DNA of 64,000 bases from Rosa chinensis (taxonomy: Eukaryota > Streptophyta > Magnoliopsida > Rosales > Rosaceae), in contig NC_037090.1 of assembly GCF_002994745.2 (NCBI RefSeq), positions 3,906,001 through 3,970,000 of the forward strand. The letters are read 5' to 3'. A program made the translations under genes and the position numbers. Under the pieces are notes generated by a model that worked only from the letters and a program-made list of their open reading frames with translations, made no database searches and had not been told where the DNA came from. This document shows positions 45,091 to 56,792 of this stretch, one piece after another (positions within the stretch are counted from its first letter, which is position 1; the number at the start of each line of letters is the position of its first letter).

Positions 45091-45301
45091 GCCAGTAGAA
45101 TCGAGTACGTCTTCGATTTGCTTCTGTCTCTCTCGCCGGCGACTGATCATCACTGAAATCGCAACTTGATTGTATCTCCGGTCCCGGGCTGCAACCGGAG
45201 TCGTTGCAATCGGAGTCAAATCAGTGTGAAGGGGCAAACGGTCAACTGGAATTGTTGCAAAATGATTGGAATTGTGGGCAAAATCGTCAACCGGAGTCGA
45301 G

Positions 45302-46034
45302 ATTATTGGGGGGCAATAATCTTCCTATTGGGGGGGCAATAATGTGTCTTAATTGTTATAAAGTCTCTATAATTGTGTTCAGTGATATTTTCCTTTTTGT
45401 TTAAAGACTGCTCCTAATGTGTTTTGGTATTTCTGATATATTATTGGGTGGCAATAATCTGTTTATTGCGGGGCAATAATATATTTGTTTTGTTATTTTT
45501 TGCAGGAATATGGGTGATCCTTTTGTTGTTAGGTGCATTTATTCTTGTTAAGAGGCCACCCGGGAGGCCTAGTGTGAAGCGTTTCAAGTGAAGTGGAGAG
45601 TGTGAAAAAAAAGCCAATTCGTTGTGGACTTAAATTCACCAAGTATTGAATTTGAATACCTGTAATTTTGTAAACTAATTTTAAACCAAACTGAGTTACT
45701 TCTGACCATCTATAAAAAAAATTATTGGGGGGCAATAAACTTTTTATGACCCCCCAATAAACCTAATTATTTTGGTTAATGAATCTAGCAGCATTTTGTT
45801 GAAATGACCTGTCAAAAATGAACCACAGTTAAGACATTATTGCGGGGCAATAATCTGTCTATTGCCTCCTAATAGACCACCCCAAAAATCATCAGTTTCT
45901 ATCATTGACAGATTATTGTACTTTAATAAACTCAAAACAACATAAGACTTATCAAAACTCTAATTTCAGTGATTAATTAACCACAGTTAAGAAATTATTG
46001 GGGGGCAATAATCTGTCTATTGCCCCCCAATAGA
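45302..46034. repeat. Reiterated G-rich palindromes TATTG-(G)n-CAATA
   Basis: Motif instances (ATTATTGGGGGGCAATAAT or variants) at about 45302, 45326, 45440, 45463, 45721, 45750, 45837, 45859, 45995 and 46018. Several come in pairs a few bases apart with CTGTCTATTG or CTTCCTATTG between them. The arms TATTG and CAATA are inverted repeats around a G (or C) run. Unexplained; see findings. Confidence 0.9.
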
Positions 46035-46609
46035 CCACAGTTTTGACGTCGTCCGAGACCTGCAAGCGAAGCCCAGACTCGATTCCTGCTTGGAGGTTCG
46101 GAGCTTCCAGGACATCTGACAAATAAAACCGGTGAAGCCCAGACCCGATTCAGGCGTGGATCTTCGGAGCTTCCCGGACATCTAACGAACAAAACCGGCG
46201 AAGCCCATACCCGGTTCCTGCGTGGAGAGTTTCCCAGACATCTGACGAACAAAACCGGCGAAGCCCAGAGGGGTTGGGATCGTGGAGTTGGATGGCGTCA
46301 TCCTCTGGTGGTTCGACGGTGGGACAGAGTGGAGGAGGTGGAGGCTGACATCGATGGTGGAGTGGTGGGCGTGGTGGCTTAGAGGGAGAGAGAGAGAGAG
46401 AGATGAGGGGGGAGGAGAGAGAGATATGAGTGTAATTTGTTAATTAAAATGAGAGCAATACTGTCAAACACTGTTAGATTGGGTAAATGGGGTTAAAAAA
46501 CTCTTAGTGGAGTAAGTGGACAATTTTTGGGCTAAAATTGCGTAAGTGGTCACGACCCCTTAATTTTAATTATGAAGGATATTTTGGGCAAATCAAAAAT
46601 TGGTGAAAC

Positions 46610-46780
46610 CTTTGACACCAAACTTCAGAAAATTACCATATCGGATCAAGGTACTTGTGGTGGTTCGAGCTGATATTATTGGTCCATATGAGATATTCAC
46701 CCCTTACATGGTCCCCACCAAATTCGAATGATATTATTGGCTCTGACCGGCAATGCCATGTGATAGTCCAATACCATAAA
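46610..46780. mobile_element. Diverged relative of the 57722 foldback MITE
   Basis: Shares GATATTATTGG (twice), CATGGTCCCCACCA and CATGTGATAGTCC-type words, in the same order, with the element at 57722-57944. No clear ends or target duplication remain. Confidence 0.5.
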
Positions 46781-46859
46781 ATGATTACTCACAAACTTCA
46801 TTTTTATAGTATAGATAGATCGATAAGAAAATTTGTGCTCATATTTAGTCTCTGATGTA

Positions 46860-47430
46860 CATTTTTTTTCTGTTATAATTGAGACTGGAAAGAGAACAAC
46901 TCTCCAATCCCAATTTATTGAGAAAATGAAAAAAATGAAATAGCCATAGAGGAGGAATTGGACTCCACTCAAGAACAATCATAAAGATTTATGCCAATAC
47001 AATAGAAACAACACAAACTGCTTAACAATCATGGACAATCCAATACTGACAAGATCATTAGCTACTTAATTACCCTGTCTAAATATATGAGAAGACCAAA
47101 AATACATCCGTGAAATAAGGTGCAAGCACTTACGTACTCTATGCAACATGTAATTGATTACATGCACTTTTAGGAGTCTAGTTAATTAACTTACTAATGT
47201 GCATTTGAGCATGACTAGGATGAATTTGAGAGCTTACTCAATCTTTAATTCATGAATAAAACACCACCGTAACTAGCTCTACATGAAACATGCATGTTGC
47301 CACACACCATCAATATTAATTTTCATCCAAGAATTGGTGGGTGCCAGTTAAATTATGGAGGAACTCAAGGTGGCATTAAACCCCATAATTCTAGATAGCT
47401 CCTCCAAATAATTAAACATTGCACAGGAAT
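46860..47430 (-). pseudogene. Very decayed LINE/RNase H remnant
   Basis: One minus-strand stretch reads APTNSWMKINIDGVW, similar to the RNase H entry motif (P-G-VKINTDG) of plant LINE polyproteins; neighbouring frames are broken by stops. The rest of 46860-47430 shows nothing else. Confidence 0.35.
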
Positions 47431-47778
47431 ACTTCATTTACGTCGAAAAAGACATAGCATTGTAGAAGACGATATATAGTTGGTAAAATGTCGTTTTAGG
47501 ATGAGTACATCAGTTAACGATATTTTTGTTAGAGTTAGGTTGATGAACACATAGCCATAAAACTTCCTTGTTCTTCTTATGGTTATAGGACATTTCTTTT
47601 CGCCATGAGAAAATCTCAAATTGACAAGAAGAAGAGGGAAGGGCATGGTCCAATCTCGTAAAAATAATCGACGTCTGCCGATAACGTACGTATTGCATAT
47701 AAAATTCAGGTTCTCGATCCGTTGCTGACGGATCATCCAACCCAAAAAGACCACCTCACTGCCACTTGTAGTCAAGAC

Positions 47779-49044
47779 CAAGGTTTTAAATATCGGTATC
47801 GTTGTATATATCGGTACTTTGAAAAAGAGAGATGTCGGAAATATCGGGGATATATCGGGGATACAGGGTAAGAAAATGTCGTTTTTGAAAAAAGTAAATT
47901 TATTAGAAATTTAGAACTACATATAAATACATATGAATGTCAACTTCATCTACATCCAAAAAGAGACTCTAGGCGGTTGAAAAGCCGCTCGCTGGTCTAC
48001 GAAAATGCAATAATCAGACCAAGACATATGACCCATATAGTGCGAATTGTAGTGATGAACATGATAGTTATAGATCTCTTTAGAGTTGCCGACTGTTTCT
48101 CCTATAAGGGGATAATAAGGATGAACCCAATTAGATGACTGATCATATACTTCTCCATATTGATTATATCCATAAGCATCATAACCAAATTGATTGTTGC
48201 CTTCATGAGATTCATTTGAGATCCCACTGCGCTCTGTGCTTAAACTGATTGAGTCAAAACTTAAGGCAATTGAAGAAACATCAGATGGGGTACTTTGATC
48301 ATCAGTTGCACCTCTTGTCCTCCTCCCATATCGGGTCTTCTCTTGAGCACCATGGCCAGCTGTTCTCACTCCGTGGTCTTCATCTTGGGTGGTATGATCA
48401 AAATTACCTTCACATGTAAATTGGAATCCTCCATCCACAGAAGATTCTCCATAGTCATGTCTTTCACCTCCACCACCTGTTCCGCTTCCACCCTCTCCAC
48501 CATCATCAGAACTATCTGTATTATCACCATAGCCTAGGACCAGACAACAAGAGTAGGGAACTAGGGATTGGGGAATTAGGTCACCATCCATTACTACTTT
48601 TAAATAATTGGAGCTTTTTTATCATCAGTATTATCACCAATAGAGATTGTCTAGGCAATTAGGCATGAACCAGCTTTCTAGGGCTTCACCATAATTTAAA
48701 ATCAATAAAAAGAGACAAACATAAGCATCTATCTGCCCCTCTTGTCCGAATGAGTGTAAATAACAATAGTCACTGCTCACTAGTCAGCAATCAAAGACTA
48801 TAAGCCCCAAAGGGAAAAAAAAAAAAAAAACAGCCATATTTTTACCTCAAATTTTACAGATATTTCTTCACTTTATCGGGGATATATCGTAAATATCTAA
48901 TATATCGGGGATATTTGACGATGTCGGAGAAATTTCGCAGAAACGGTGAAAGATAAGATATTTACCCCCCTAAATATATCGGTCCGTCGAAAAAAGGAGA
49001 CATCGGGGGAGATATCGGATATATCGCAGATATTTAAAACCTTG
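47779..49044. mobile_element. hAT-like transposon, non-autonomous
   Basis: Perfect 16-bp terminal inverted repeats: CAAGGTTTTAAATATC at the left, its reverse complement at the right. An exact 8-bp duplication GTCAAGAC lies on both sides (47771-47778 and 49045-49052). Eight-base duplications and CAAGG-type ends are typical of hAT elements. Subterminal regions are full of TATCGGGGATAT words. The 1266-bp element carries one long minus-strand frame (47950-48591) but no recognisable transposase core. Confidence 0.9.
47950..48591 (-). CDS. Glycine/acid-rich protein inside the hAT-like element
   Basis: 213 codons starting MDGDLIPQSL. The composition is distinctive: DSSDDGGEGGSGTGGGGE, then a polar stretch with RYGRRTRGATDDQS and a Ser-rich segment, then Tyr/Asn/His-rich repeats (GYDAYGYNQYGEVY, YNYHVHHYNSHYMGH). 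No signal, membrane segment or known domain is visible. Such acidic, Gly- and Tyr-rich sequence often forms the C-terminal tail of plant hAT-type transposases, after the dimerisation domain, so I infer it is the surviving last exon of a deleted transposase. It could also be a captured host exon. Both the open frame and its position between the TIRs are seen directly; function is inferred. Confidence 0.45.
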   Translation of the reverse strand: MDGDLIPQSLVPYSCCLVLGYGDNTDSSDDGGEGGSGTGGGGERHDYGESSVDGGFQFTCEGNFDHTTQDEDHGVRTAGHGAQEKTRYGRRTRGATDDQSTPSDVSSIALSFDSISLSTERSGISNESHEGNNQFGYDAYGYNQYGEVYDQSSNWVHPYYPLIGETVGNSKEIYNYHVHHYNSHYMGHMSWSDYCIFVDQRAAFQPPRVSFWM

Positions 49045-49052
49045 GTCAAGAC

Positions 49053-49712
49053 AGCGGCAAATCACACTTTGGCCTACCACACTACCATTATTGCATAAAA
49101 GTGATAGAATTTGTTTGCTATTTGTTTGTTATAGAAACCTTTTTTTGTTATTTTTTTATGAAAACTTGACCGACCAAATGAGTGAAATTTATTAAAGAAA
49201 AGAATGTTGCAGAGAGGAAAGAGGTACGACAGGTATAAGAAACGCCGCTAACCTCCTATCAAAAGAATATAAATTAACGAAATCAAAAATTATGAAGACC
49301 ATCATAAAATCTGGAGTTGAATCCCACCAAGTAAAGCCATCTGATGAAGCACTATGGTTGGCAAGGCATCAACAACTTAATTGCCAATTTGCTAGATCAA
49401 TTTGAAATGCATTTGAGAGATACGATGCAAGCAATTGCTCCACTGCACAAGAAACCTCCAAGGCACCAGATGAGGAAAACGGAGAAAAATAAGTAAAAGG
49501 GAAGAATCCACCTCTAACCATACATACTTCTAATCTCTAATCCGAAAGTTTTATGCATTTTCGAACCCTTTGTTATAGAAACTTAATGTACCATAAATTC
49601 TCCAATGATATATGATCGGTGGTAATAAGAGAGATAATTAAGTGAAATTTACACTCCTCATTTTATAATCCATACTCAATGTTTTTTTTCTTCTTTTAGT
49701 AACATATATTTT
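49053..49712. other. Spacer, nothing assigned
   Basis: AT-rich. The part at 49180-49560 has the feel of degraded LINE 3' sequence, but I could not support any domain. Confidence 0.35.
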
Positions 49713-50581
49713 GGGAGGGGTTCTAGTTAGACCTCCAAATTTGCTATTTGGACCTCTTCTACTTATTGAACCTCTAATTCACTTTTTTAAATACTTAAAT
49801 AGCTAAGTGCACCTCTTTAATTTTACCAAAATATCATTGAACAATTAAATTTATTCTTCAACAATCTTTTGTTCTATTTTTTATATATATTATTATCTCT
49901 ATTAATTCAACTAAGAGAAGAAGAAGCAGAATGAATTGACCAAATTGCAGATTTGGACTAGTCAAATAAGTCAAGTTTCAGGTATTAACGCTGCTCGTGA
50001 GTCTTCCGGATATTAAAGCTCGAACTCAAAGAAGAGCATTTCCTAAAAGCGAGATTCTTTGACGTTGATTCCCTCGGTTCTATGAATCAATCCAACATTT
50101 TGGAGTGTCGTAAGCCATGGAGAATTGAAGATATAAACTTTGAAGAAAAAGTTAACGGAAGTAGCAGAACAAATTGAGAAATTACAAGTATTTTATGTTA
50201 CTATTGCATTCATCTATCTCTTCCTAAAGTTGAAACGAATAAGGAGCAGTTTTGCTTACACTTAAAGGCCAAACTTATCTAATTCCATCTTCAAAATATG
50301 GGACTTTAATAGAAAACAATAACAATTTAAAAATTTCTACAAATGTATCATCTCGCATATATCAAGCATGGGAGATTGAAGGGAGAACATATTTTGAAAG
50401 TAAAAAGAAAAACGTCATTAGTTTGTTGTGGGAGGTAAGAAGAGTTTTTTTTTTCTTTTCTCTTTCTCTCTGTATCCTTATATGTCTTTTTATATGAGTT
50501 GACAAAGTTCAATAACTATTGAAAAATGATGGAGGTCCATAATTCCATATAGCAAATTTGGAGGTCCAACTAGAACCACCC
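49713..50581. mobile_element. Non-autonomous TIR element (hAT/MULE type)
   Basis: The left end GGGAGGGGTTCTAGTTAGAC and right end (read inward) GGGTGGTTCTAGTTGGAC both continue with CTCCAAATTTGCTAT, giving inverted repeats of ~45 bp. TATATTTT flanks both sides (49705-49712 and 50582-50589), an 8-bp duplication. The 869-bp interior has no recognisable transposase. Superfamily not settled. Confidence 0.8.
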
Positions 50582-50589
50582 TATATTTT

Positions 50590-51664
50590 TTTCTTTAGTA
50601 ACTTAAGTTTTGTATGTCTATATGAATTTCAACTAAAAATAGAAAGGAGTTTTGTTATCATACACTCATTTTACATCTATTTGAACAAATATTACAAGTT
50701 ATATGAATCAAAATTACAATATTGAGAATAAAATTATCATATTCATTTACACTATTTACCTATAATTAAATTAAAATTACAACATTGACAACAAATTTGT
50801 CCAAAAACTTGTAATAAGGTCGTAGGTGGTGTGATTATCATTAATGGAACTAAGATTACACAAAATAGGACTTACGTTCATTACTATAATAACAACAAAT
50901 TTATTGTCACATTTGTAAATATATGTATGAGATACGAATATATATTATAAAATTTTTCAACTTAATTATAATCAATGAAAAGTTCGTAACAACAAATAAC
51001 AACATTTTCATTCATGAGGAATGAAGATTACCAAAACCAACTATAATATACGAGTATACTAATTGCATCGATACATTTTCAATAAAGCATGAAGCCATGA
51101 ACCGAACTTACTTGGAATGGAATGAAATGTAATGGAATGATTACAGAGTAAAAACACTCCTGTGTTTACTAACACATAAAGGAATCGGAATGATTCCAAG
51201 TAAAAGAATTCCTGTGTTTACTAACACATAAAGGAATCAGAATTGGTGTAGTTCCCACCTATTTATCAGGAATCGATTCCTGAATACTCAGGAATTCGAT
51301 TACGAATGGGGGAGATGGGTTTAGGAATCATTCCTCCGGAATCAATACCGATTCATTTCTTCTCTCATTCCACTTGTCTCTTATTCATGATTATTTTCCA
51401 TTTCAAGTAAGTAAACGTGACATTAAAACGAGGAGGAGGTTGTTAATTGTGGAAAGAGAATCAATAGTGGGACACGTGTGTCACATGGACCCAACTCTTT
51501 TGACATTTTTGGATCGTAACTTTTTGATTGACATGAACTGCTTGATACAGATGGTACACGACATGATAGTAACAGTTTGATTGAAATGAATTGCTTGATA
51601 CAGATGGTATATGACATGATAGTATCTCTCTGCTATTCATTGTTTTGTAATAATCAAACAAGGC
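50590..51664 (+). promoter_or_regulatory. Upstream region of ERD6-like gene 1
   Basis: AT-rich 5' flank. It contains a 52-bp duplication (CTGTGTTTACTAACACATAA at 51160 and 51212) within a GGAATGATTCC-rich MITE-like stretch (~51118-51365), and a 53-bp tandem duplication (51524-51626) with GCTTGATACAGATGGTA in both copies, ending 38 bp before the start codon. An ACACGTGT word (G-box core) is at about 51473-51480. Regulatory roles are not shown by the sequence. Confidence 0.4.
51524..51626. repeat. 53-bp tandem duplication in the ERD6-like gene 1 leader
   Basis: Copies at 51524-51576 and 51577-51626, both with TTGATTGA, GCTTGATACAGATGGTA and GACATGATAGTA. Just upstream of the ATG at 51665, so it may lie in the 5' untranslated region. 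Confidence 0.9.
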
Positions 51665-54600
51665 ATGGCAACAGAAACCATGGAGGAAGGACTACTAAGT
51701 ATTTCCAAAGCCGATGGGGAATCCTCCTCCTCCTCCTCCGCAGTCACTAGTGTTATTGTTATGAGCACTTTAGTGGCCCTTTGTGGTTCACTCTCCACCG
51801 GCTGTGCTGTAAGTCCGCCACCCATTCCGATATTTTTTGTTAAAGAATCTATCCGATTCGTAGAAACCAGGGTCTTGGTGACTCTGGAAGTTGAGCAAGA
51901 TTTGCTTAATTAATTTACTTGCCCTTTATCCTGCTCTTTTTCTACGAACTTTGCTGAATCAAACACTGTTACTTTGTAGAAGACTATGAGATAAATCAGT
52001 GTTATATATCTTTGCTGAAGCACTATTAGAGTTATAAATAGAATCAGCTGTTGTGTCTGAAGTCTGAACAAGGTAAGATACCGTTTAATTGCTTTACAGA
52101 CAGGGTATTCATCAGCTGCTGAATCTGGAATTGTGGAAGACTTGGACCTTACTCTTGTAGCAGTAAGTACCATAGTAATAATTTACTGATCTTTAACATA
52201 TTTTTATGCATTTGATACAATTTACTGGACTTCAAGACAGTTGAATGTAATCTTTTCATATAAAGTAGATTTTAGTATCTGAAGTCTACAGTATGCATTT
52301 GATAAAACGTCATCTCATCATACAGTACTCAGTTTTTGGTTCAATAATGACAATTGGAGGTGTCATTGGTTCATTGATGAATGGCAGAGTAACTGATCTC
52401 ATCGGTCGTAGAGCTGTAAGTTCTTGCTGATGGAACCTTAATTTCTAAACCCACTGCAGTATTATCTAAACCTTACGTCCCTTTCCTGTCAATATTGTCA
52501 AACAGACAATGTGGTTGTCTGCAATATTCAGTACTGCAGGGTGGCTCACTATAGCATTTGCACAGGTTCCTTCTCTTTGTTTCCATCTATATATACATTT
52601 AATGAATGTTAAATGTTCATATATATGGGGTTCATCAAAACAATGTAAGCTCATTTAAGCCCTGAACTTCAGTCGTTGTTGTTGAGGAAGCAATTTCGAC
52701 TAGATTTTTTGACAAATTACTCATAGCCATTTAGTCGTTAATTAGTTCAATGCTTGATGTAGAATGCTTTGTGGCTGGATATTGGAAGACTCTCAATCGG
52801 ATTTAGCGTCGGGATAATTTACTACGTGGTAATTGTGAATTATTGTGATCAAGTCTTTAAAACTTGTCCTTGTAACACGTAATGAACAACTTCTGATCAT
52901 AAGCAGGTACCAGTGTACATAGCAGAAATAACGCCCAAGGACCACAGAGGAAGATTCACTTCAGCTAATCAGGTGTTGTGAGATAAAGTTCCAACTCATT
53001 ATATATTCTCTGTTGCTGAGAATATACACATCCCACATGAGAAAAATGAGATCTTGCCTATGAGTTTATAAGGGTTTGGGCCACTCTATTAATTGCCAAT
53101 TGATTTTGGATGTGAACCCCAAATTACTTTATCATGGTATCAGACCCCAGATTACTTTTATCACTTACTAACGTAAATTTCAATTTCATGACTGCACAGT
53201 TGATGATTAGCTGTGGCTTTTCCTTATTCTATTTCATTGGAAATAACATAACCTGGCGCACCATGGCGGCAATCGGTACATAATCTGATTCTTTTGCACA
53301 ACAAATTTCAGTCAAACTCTTAATACTAATAGATTATATATATATGCAGGTGCTATTCCAGGTCTACTACAAATTCTAGGCATATTTTTCATTCCAGAGT
53401 CTCCAAGATGGCTGGTGAGTCCAATTTGATCAATATCTTACGAGGAATGCTAGTCCTAGAAAGGACGACTCTTCATATTGCTCATCAATCTTAAGGATCA
53501 GCATATATAAAAGTCCTTTCACTTGAAAAACGGCATGAAATTCCTTTGAATTACAATGCTCAAAAGATTGATCGATACACTTGTTGTCTCTGTAGGCTAA
53601 AATTGGTAGACAAAAGGACCTTGAAGCTGTTCTGGAACGCCTTAGAGGAAAGAACGCTGACATATTTCAAGAAGCAGATGACATCATGGTAACTTGCTAG
53701 CTCAAACTTGATGTTATTTTGTAAATTTCTCTGTTTACATATTAGCAGCAGCCACAAGTCCAGAACTAGGGGAATCAATTTTTCAATCACTTATTAACAA
53801 AACATTTCTTCTGAAACAAGAAATAACACGTGCTATGCGGCAGGAGTGTACAAAAATCTTTCAGCAGAAATCAGAGACATTGCTTGACTTGTTCCAGAAG
53901 ATATATGCTCACTCACTCATTGTAAGCTGCCTAACTCAAAAGTAAATATAATTGAAACTAACATCTTGTATTGTTTTTCAGACCAAAAAAAAATCTTGTA
54001 TTGTTTCACCTTCCATCATCTGTCTGACCTTTCCATACATATTTGAATTGATTTAGGTTGGAGTTGGGCTACTGTCACTGCAGCAATTTGGGGGTGCAAA
54101 TGCCGTAGCTTATTACGGAAGCTCTATATTTGAAGATGCCGGTAAATCAAAAGCTTTCCAAAATTGCTTCATATATATAAAGTCATTAATATAACAGAGG
54201 ATATGATATCATTTTCATTTTCTGGCAGGTTTTTCAAGTGGCATTGGGACTATTTCACTGGCTATTATCGGGGTAAGTAAATAGTTTCAAAAATGCAAGT
54301 GAATAGAGAACTTTGTTCGGTCCATATCTCAAATGGGTAGATCTTTGTAATTTAATTTCACAGATACCTGTTATTGCATTGAGTGTGCTCTTAACGGACA
54401 AATTGGGAAGACGACCACTTCTACTGGTGAGAACCACAAAGAATAAAAGTTTCTGATGTTGAATATTAATAAGTTAAAAAGTGAAATGGATTATCATATG
54501 TTTCCAGGTTTCTGCTGCTGGAATGTGCTTGAGTTTGTTTCTTGTGGGCTTGGCTTTCTGCTTTCAGGTTTCTCCCCAAACTAAATTTGATACCAATTGT

Positions 54601-55524
54601 CTGTCTATGTTGATATTCTTCATATACAAATGGCAATCCTAATTTTGAATTAGTACTTTTCTCTCTTCTGTTCTTTTTTTGATATTGCAGGACCTACACC
54701 AGTGGGAAGCGCTCACTCCCATTCTTGTGTTTATCGGCATGTTGGTAATAAAATATATGGGGTCCGTTTTGGTGCATTAATGTAGACCAACTCCATGAAA
54801 TGGAAGATTCCATGTAGTGGTAGCGCTACACTGAGTAGAGCTATCATTACATGAAACTATTCCGCCACTGCATCGAGTAGAGCTACATTTATTTACCGAA
54901 GCAAGCTAGCGATAATGCAAATTAAGTAGAATTTCTTATACAATATGAACAAAATTCCTTCTCATTTTTTCTCCTTAGACAAATGTGTCAGCATCTTTGT
55001 CTACTGTTCAGGGTTATGGTGCATCATACTTGATTGGCATGGCAGGTTTACCCTGGGTTATTATGTCAGAGGTAGCTAGTTCTTAAGCTTCATGTGTGCT
55101 TTCAGAACTAATTTATTTTCTGGAATTTGACAGAACAATAAACTATTGTAACAATGACGATGATCGATTTGCATTTCAGATATTCCCAGTAAACATTAAA
55201 GGTTCGGCTGGAAGCCTGTTAAGTTTGGTTTATTGGTCTTGTTCCTGGATAATAACATACACCTTCAATTTTATTATGGAATGGAGCTCAGAAGGTCTGT
55301 CATTAATCTTTTTTTAAATTTTTTTTAATTTTTTTCCTCCTCTGTTTCTTGCAACTTGAGTTATTTATATCAACTTATTGGTGTCACACTACTCTACTTC
55401 AGGAACATTTTTCTTCTTCTCAGTGATTAACGGTTTAGCAGTTCTGTTCGTAGCAAAGCTTGTGCCAGAAACCAAGGGGCGAACTCTAGAAGAAATACAA
55501 GCATCAATCTCCCATCAAAGATGA
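51665..55524 (+). CDS. ERD6-like sugar/H+ symporter 1 (complete)
   Basis: Eighteen exons: 51665-51808, 52100-52162, 52326-52415, 52506-52565, 52763-52828, 52907-52972, 53200-53275, 53350-53414, 53596-53688, 53844-53921, 54057-54141, 54229-54272, 54364-54426, 54508-54567, 54691-54744, 55012-55071, 55180-55294 and 55403-55524. They total 1404 nt (467 residues) with GT-AG signals and matching phases throughout. Family motifs: [72 protein letters not shown] and [12 protein letters not shown]. These define the monosaccharide transporter branch of the MFS named for Arabidopsis ERD6 (12 membrane helices, mostly vacuolar membrane, proton-coupled sugar export). Exon 16 could start earlier (54980) in the same frame, but [12 protein letters not shown] aligns with the family only with the chosen acceptor. 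A tandem relative follows at 61697. Confidence 0.92.
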
Positions 55525-55649
55525 TGACCTCTGTATATATAGCATTCCCTTAAGTCAGAATAAAATGGTTTTGTAATTAAAGATACAGATTTGCTCAACT
55601 AAGATACAGTTTTAAGGGACTGTGAGAGACAAATGCATCTTAACCACAT
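55525..55649. other. 3' untranslated region of ERD6-like gene 1
   Basis: Contains AATAAAATGG at about 55559, a plausible polyadenylation signal, before the retroposon insertion. Confidence 0.5.
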
Positions 55650-55751
55650 TTTTTTTTTGAGAATAAGTATCCTTTATTGAAAATAACCAAGATTACATAA
55701 TTTTTTTTTGAGAATAAGTATCCTTTATTGAAAATAACCAAGATTACATAA
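55650..55751. repeat. Duplicated retroposon tail (2 x ~50 bp)
   Basis: GAGAATAAGTATCCTTTATT and GAAAATAACCAAGATTACAT occur twice in a row, each preceded by a T-run. The second copy adjoins the body, so the tail was duplicated before or during integration. Confidence 0.9.
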
Positions 55752-56792
55752 TATGGGAATGACCGGTGGTGGACAAGAACTCCCCACTCTCCTCCCTAAA
55801 AACCGAACTAGTTACGGGTCCGTCATCAAGAATGACATCCATGAGCCAAAAGAGCCCAACCCCTAACCATCTATTTCGCCCAACCTCACAGGCTATAGAT
55901 AACCCCGAGAAACTCGATAACACCCCATAGACAACCGCCAAAGAAACCAGCGCCCTCTTCCACACCGCGTCCCAATGAAACCAGACCACGTGCAAGGATC
56001 GCTTGTTAGCACATTGACGATAAGATAAAACCGAAATTAAACCAACTCGTCCCTAGGAAAGACACCACATCCATGGCACATCAATTTGACCCAACCCTAG
56101 CTCAAACGAGTAGGGACCAACTATTGACCAAAGTAACCTAACCAACAACCTAACTAAAAACAAGACTCTAACCAAAAGAAAATAGTTGCCGCCACAGTAC
56201 TCCTCACCCTTGTGGTTAGGTGACCCACCGGCAGACCACCATTGCAGCCCCATGTCTTCAAGCTCCCCAAGTCGAAGGTGCCTGAACCATACAGCAAACC
56301 ACAACAAATCTATCACCAAGAAATCGATGAAAGACTCACCGTGCCTTGCCTTTGCCATGCTCACCATCTTGAAAACTCAGATCCACCACATCTGCCATCT
56401 CCGTCTAGCGACCCACCATAGATTAGAAGTCAGCGCCATACGATCCATGGTATACTGCCGCCATGATCTGGCCTCTGACCACTTTCTCCACGCCGACCGC
56501 CACCCATCCATCCTCCACACTGACGACGCCACCTAAGAGAAGAGAAGAAAAGTACCTCACCTTGACCAGCAAAAAGAAGAGCAAAGTAGGACCCCTGAGA
56601 TCCCAAGACCCCGTCCGGTAACACCCGCCACTCTTCGATGAAGCAAGGAGCCACGACCGACGCGGGGGCACCCCTGGACAGGCTGACAACTTTCGTTAAC
56701 TATCTCCAACCCTAGTTCTGTCATATAGAAATTAAGGACAACTAAGCACCAGAATTTATAAAAACAGTGAAAGAGCTTGGCTTTCGGACTAT
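55650..56792 (-). mobile_element. Poly(A) retroposon inserted downstream of ERD6-like gene 1
   Basis: A 14-bp perfect duplication CATCTTAACCACAT flanks it (55636-55649 and 56793-56806). The T-run at its left end is the poly(A) tail of a minus-strand transcript, preceded in that strand by AATAAAGG (polyadenylation signal). These are marks of target-primed LINE-type reverse transcription. The last ~50 bp, including the A-tail, are present twice in tandem (55650-55699 and 55700-55751). The 1143-bp body has minus-strand frames of 83-104 codons (with EESGEFLSTTGHSH; SIACEVGRNRWLGVGLFWLM; GGSPNHKGEEYCGGN) that resemble the 3' part of a LINE or a non-autonomous retroposon. No RT motif is visible. 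Confidence 0.8.

Larger units (their letters stand above)
44670..46559. mobile_element. Pack-MULE (Mutator-like element with a captured gene fragment)
   Basis: 1890-bp element with the exact 9-bp duplication TTAATTTTA on both sides (44661-44669 and 46560-46568). The ends are imperfect inverted repeats: GAGGAAATGATCAATTACTC against GGGGTCGTGACCACTTACGC read from the right, both continuing to CCCCATTTACCCAA further in. The interior has a long CT microsatellite (44838-44911), a GC-rich segment that reads as the start of D-3-phosphoglycerate dehydrogenase (44977-45090), many G-rich palindromes, and a near-repeat of CCGGCGAAGCCCA-type words at 46075-46265. There is no transposase. MULE assignment rests on the duplication length and end structure. 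Confidence 0.85.

Noticed and set aside
44806..45237. Long Arg-Glu repeat frame (minus) and Ser-Leu repeat frame (plus)
   Set aside because: Translation of the (CT)n microsatellite inside the Pack-MULE; no protein signal outside the repeat in those frames.
49180..49560. Possible further LINE 3' remnant
   Set aside because: General resemblance only; no motif, poly(A) tail or duplication could be shown.
54980..55011. Longer version of ERD6-like gene 1 exon 16 ([11 protein letters not shown])
   Set aside because: Open in frame, but family alignment places [12 protein letters not shown] directly after the previous exon, and a good TTCAG acceptor precedes it.
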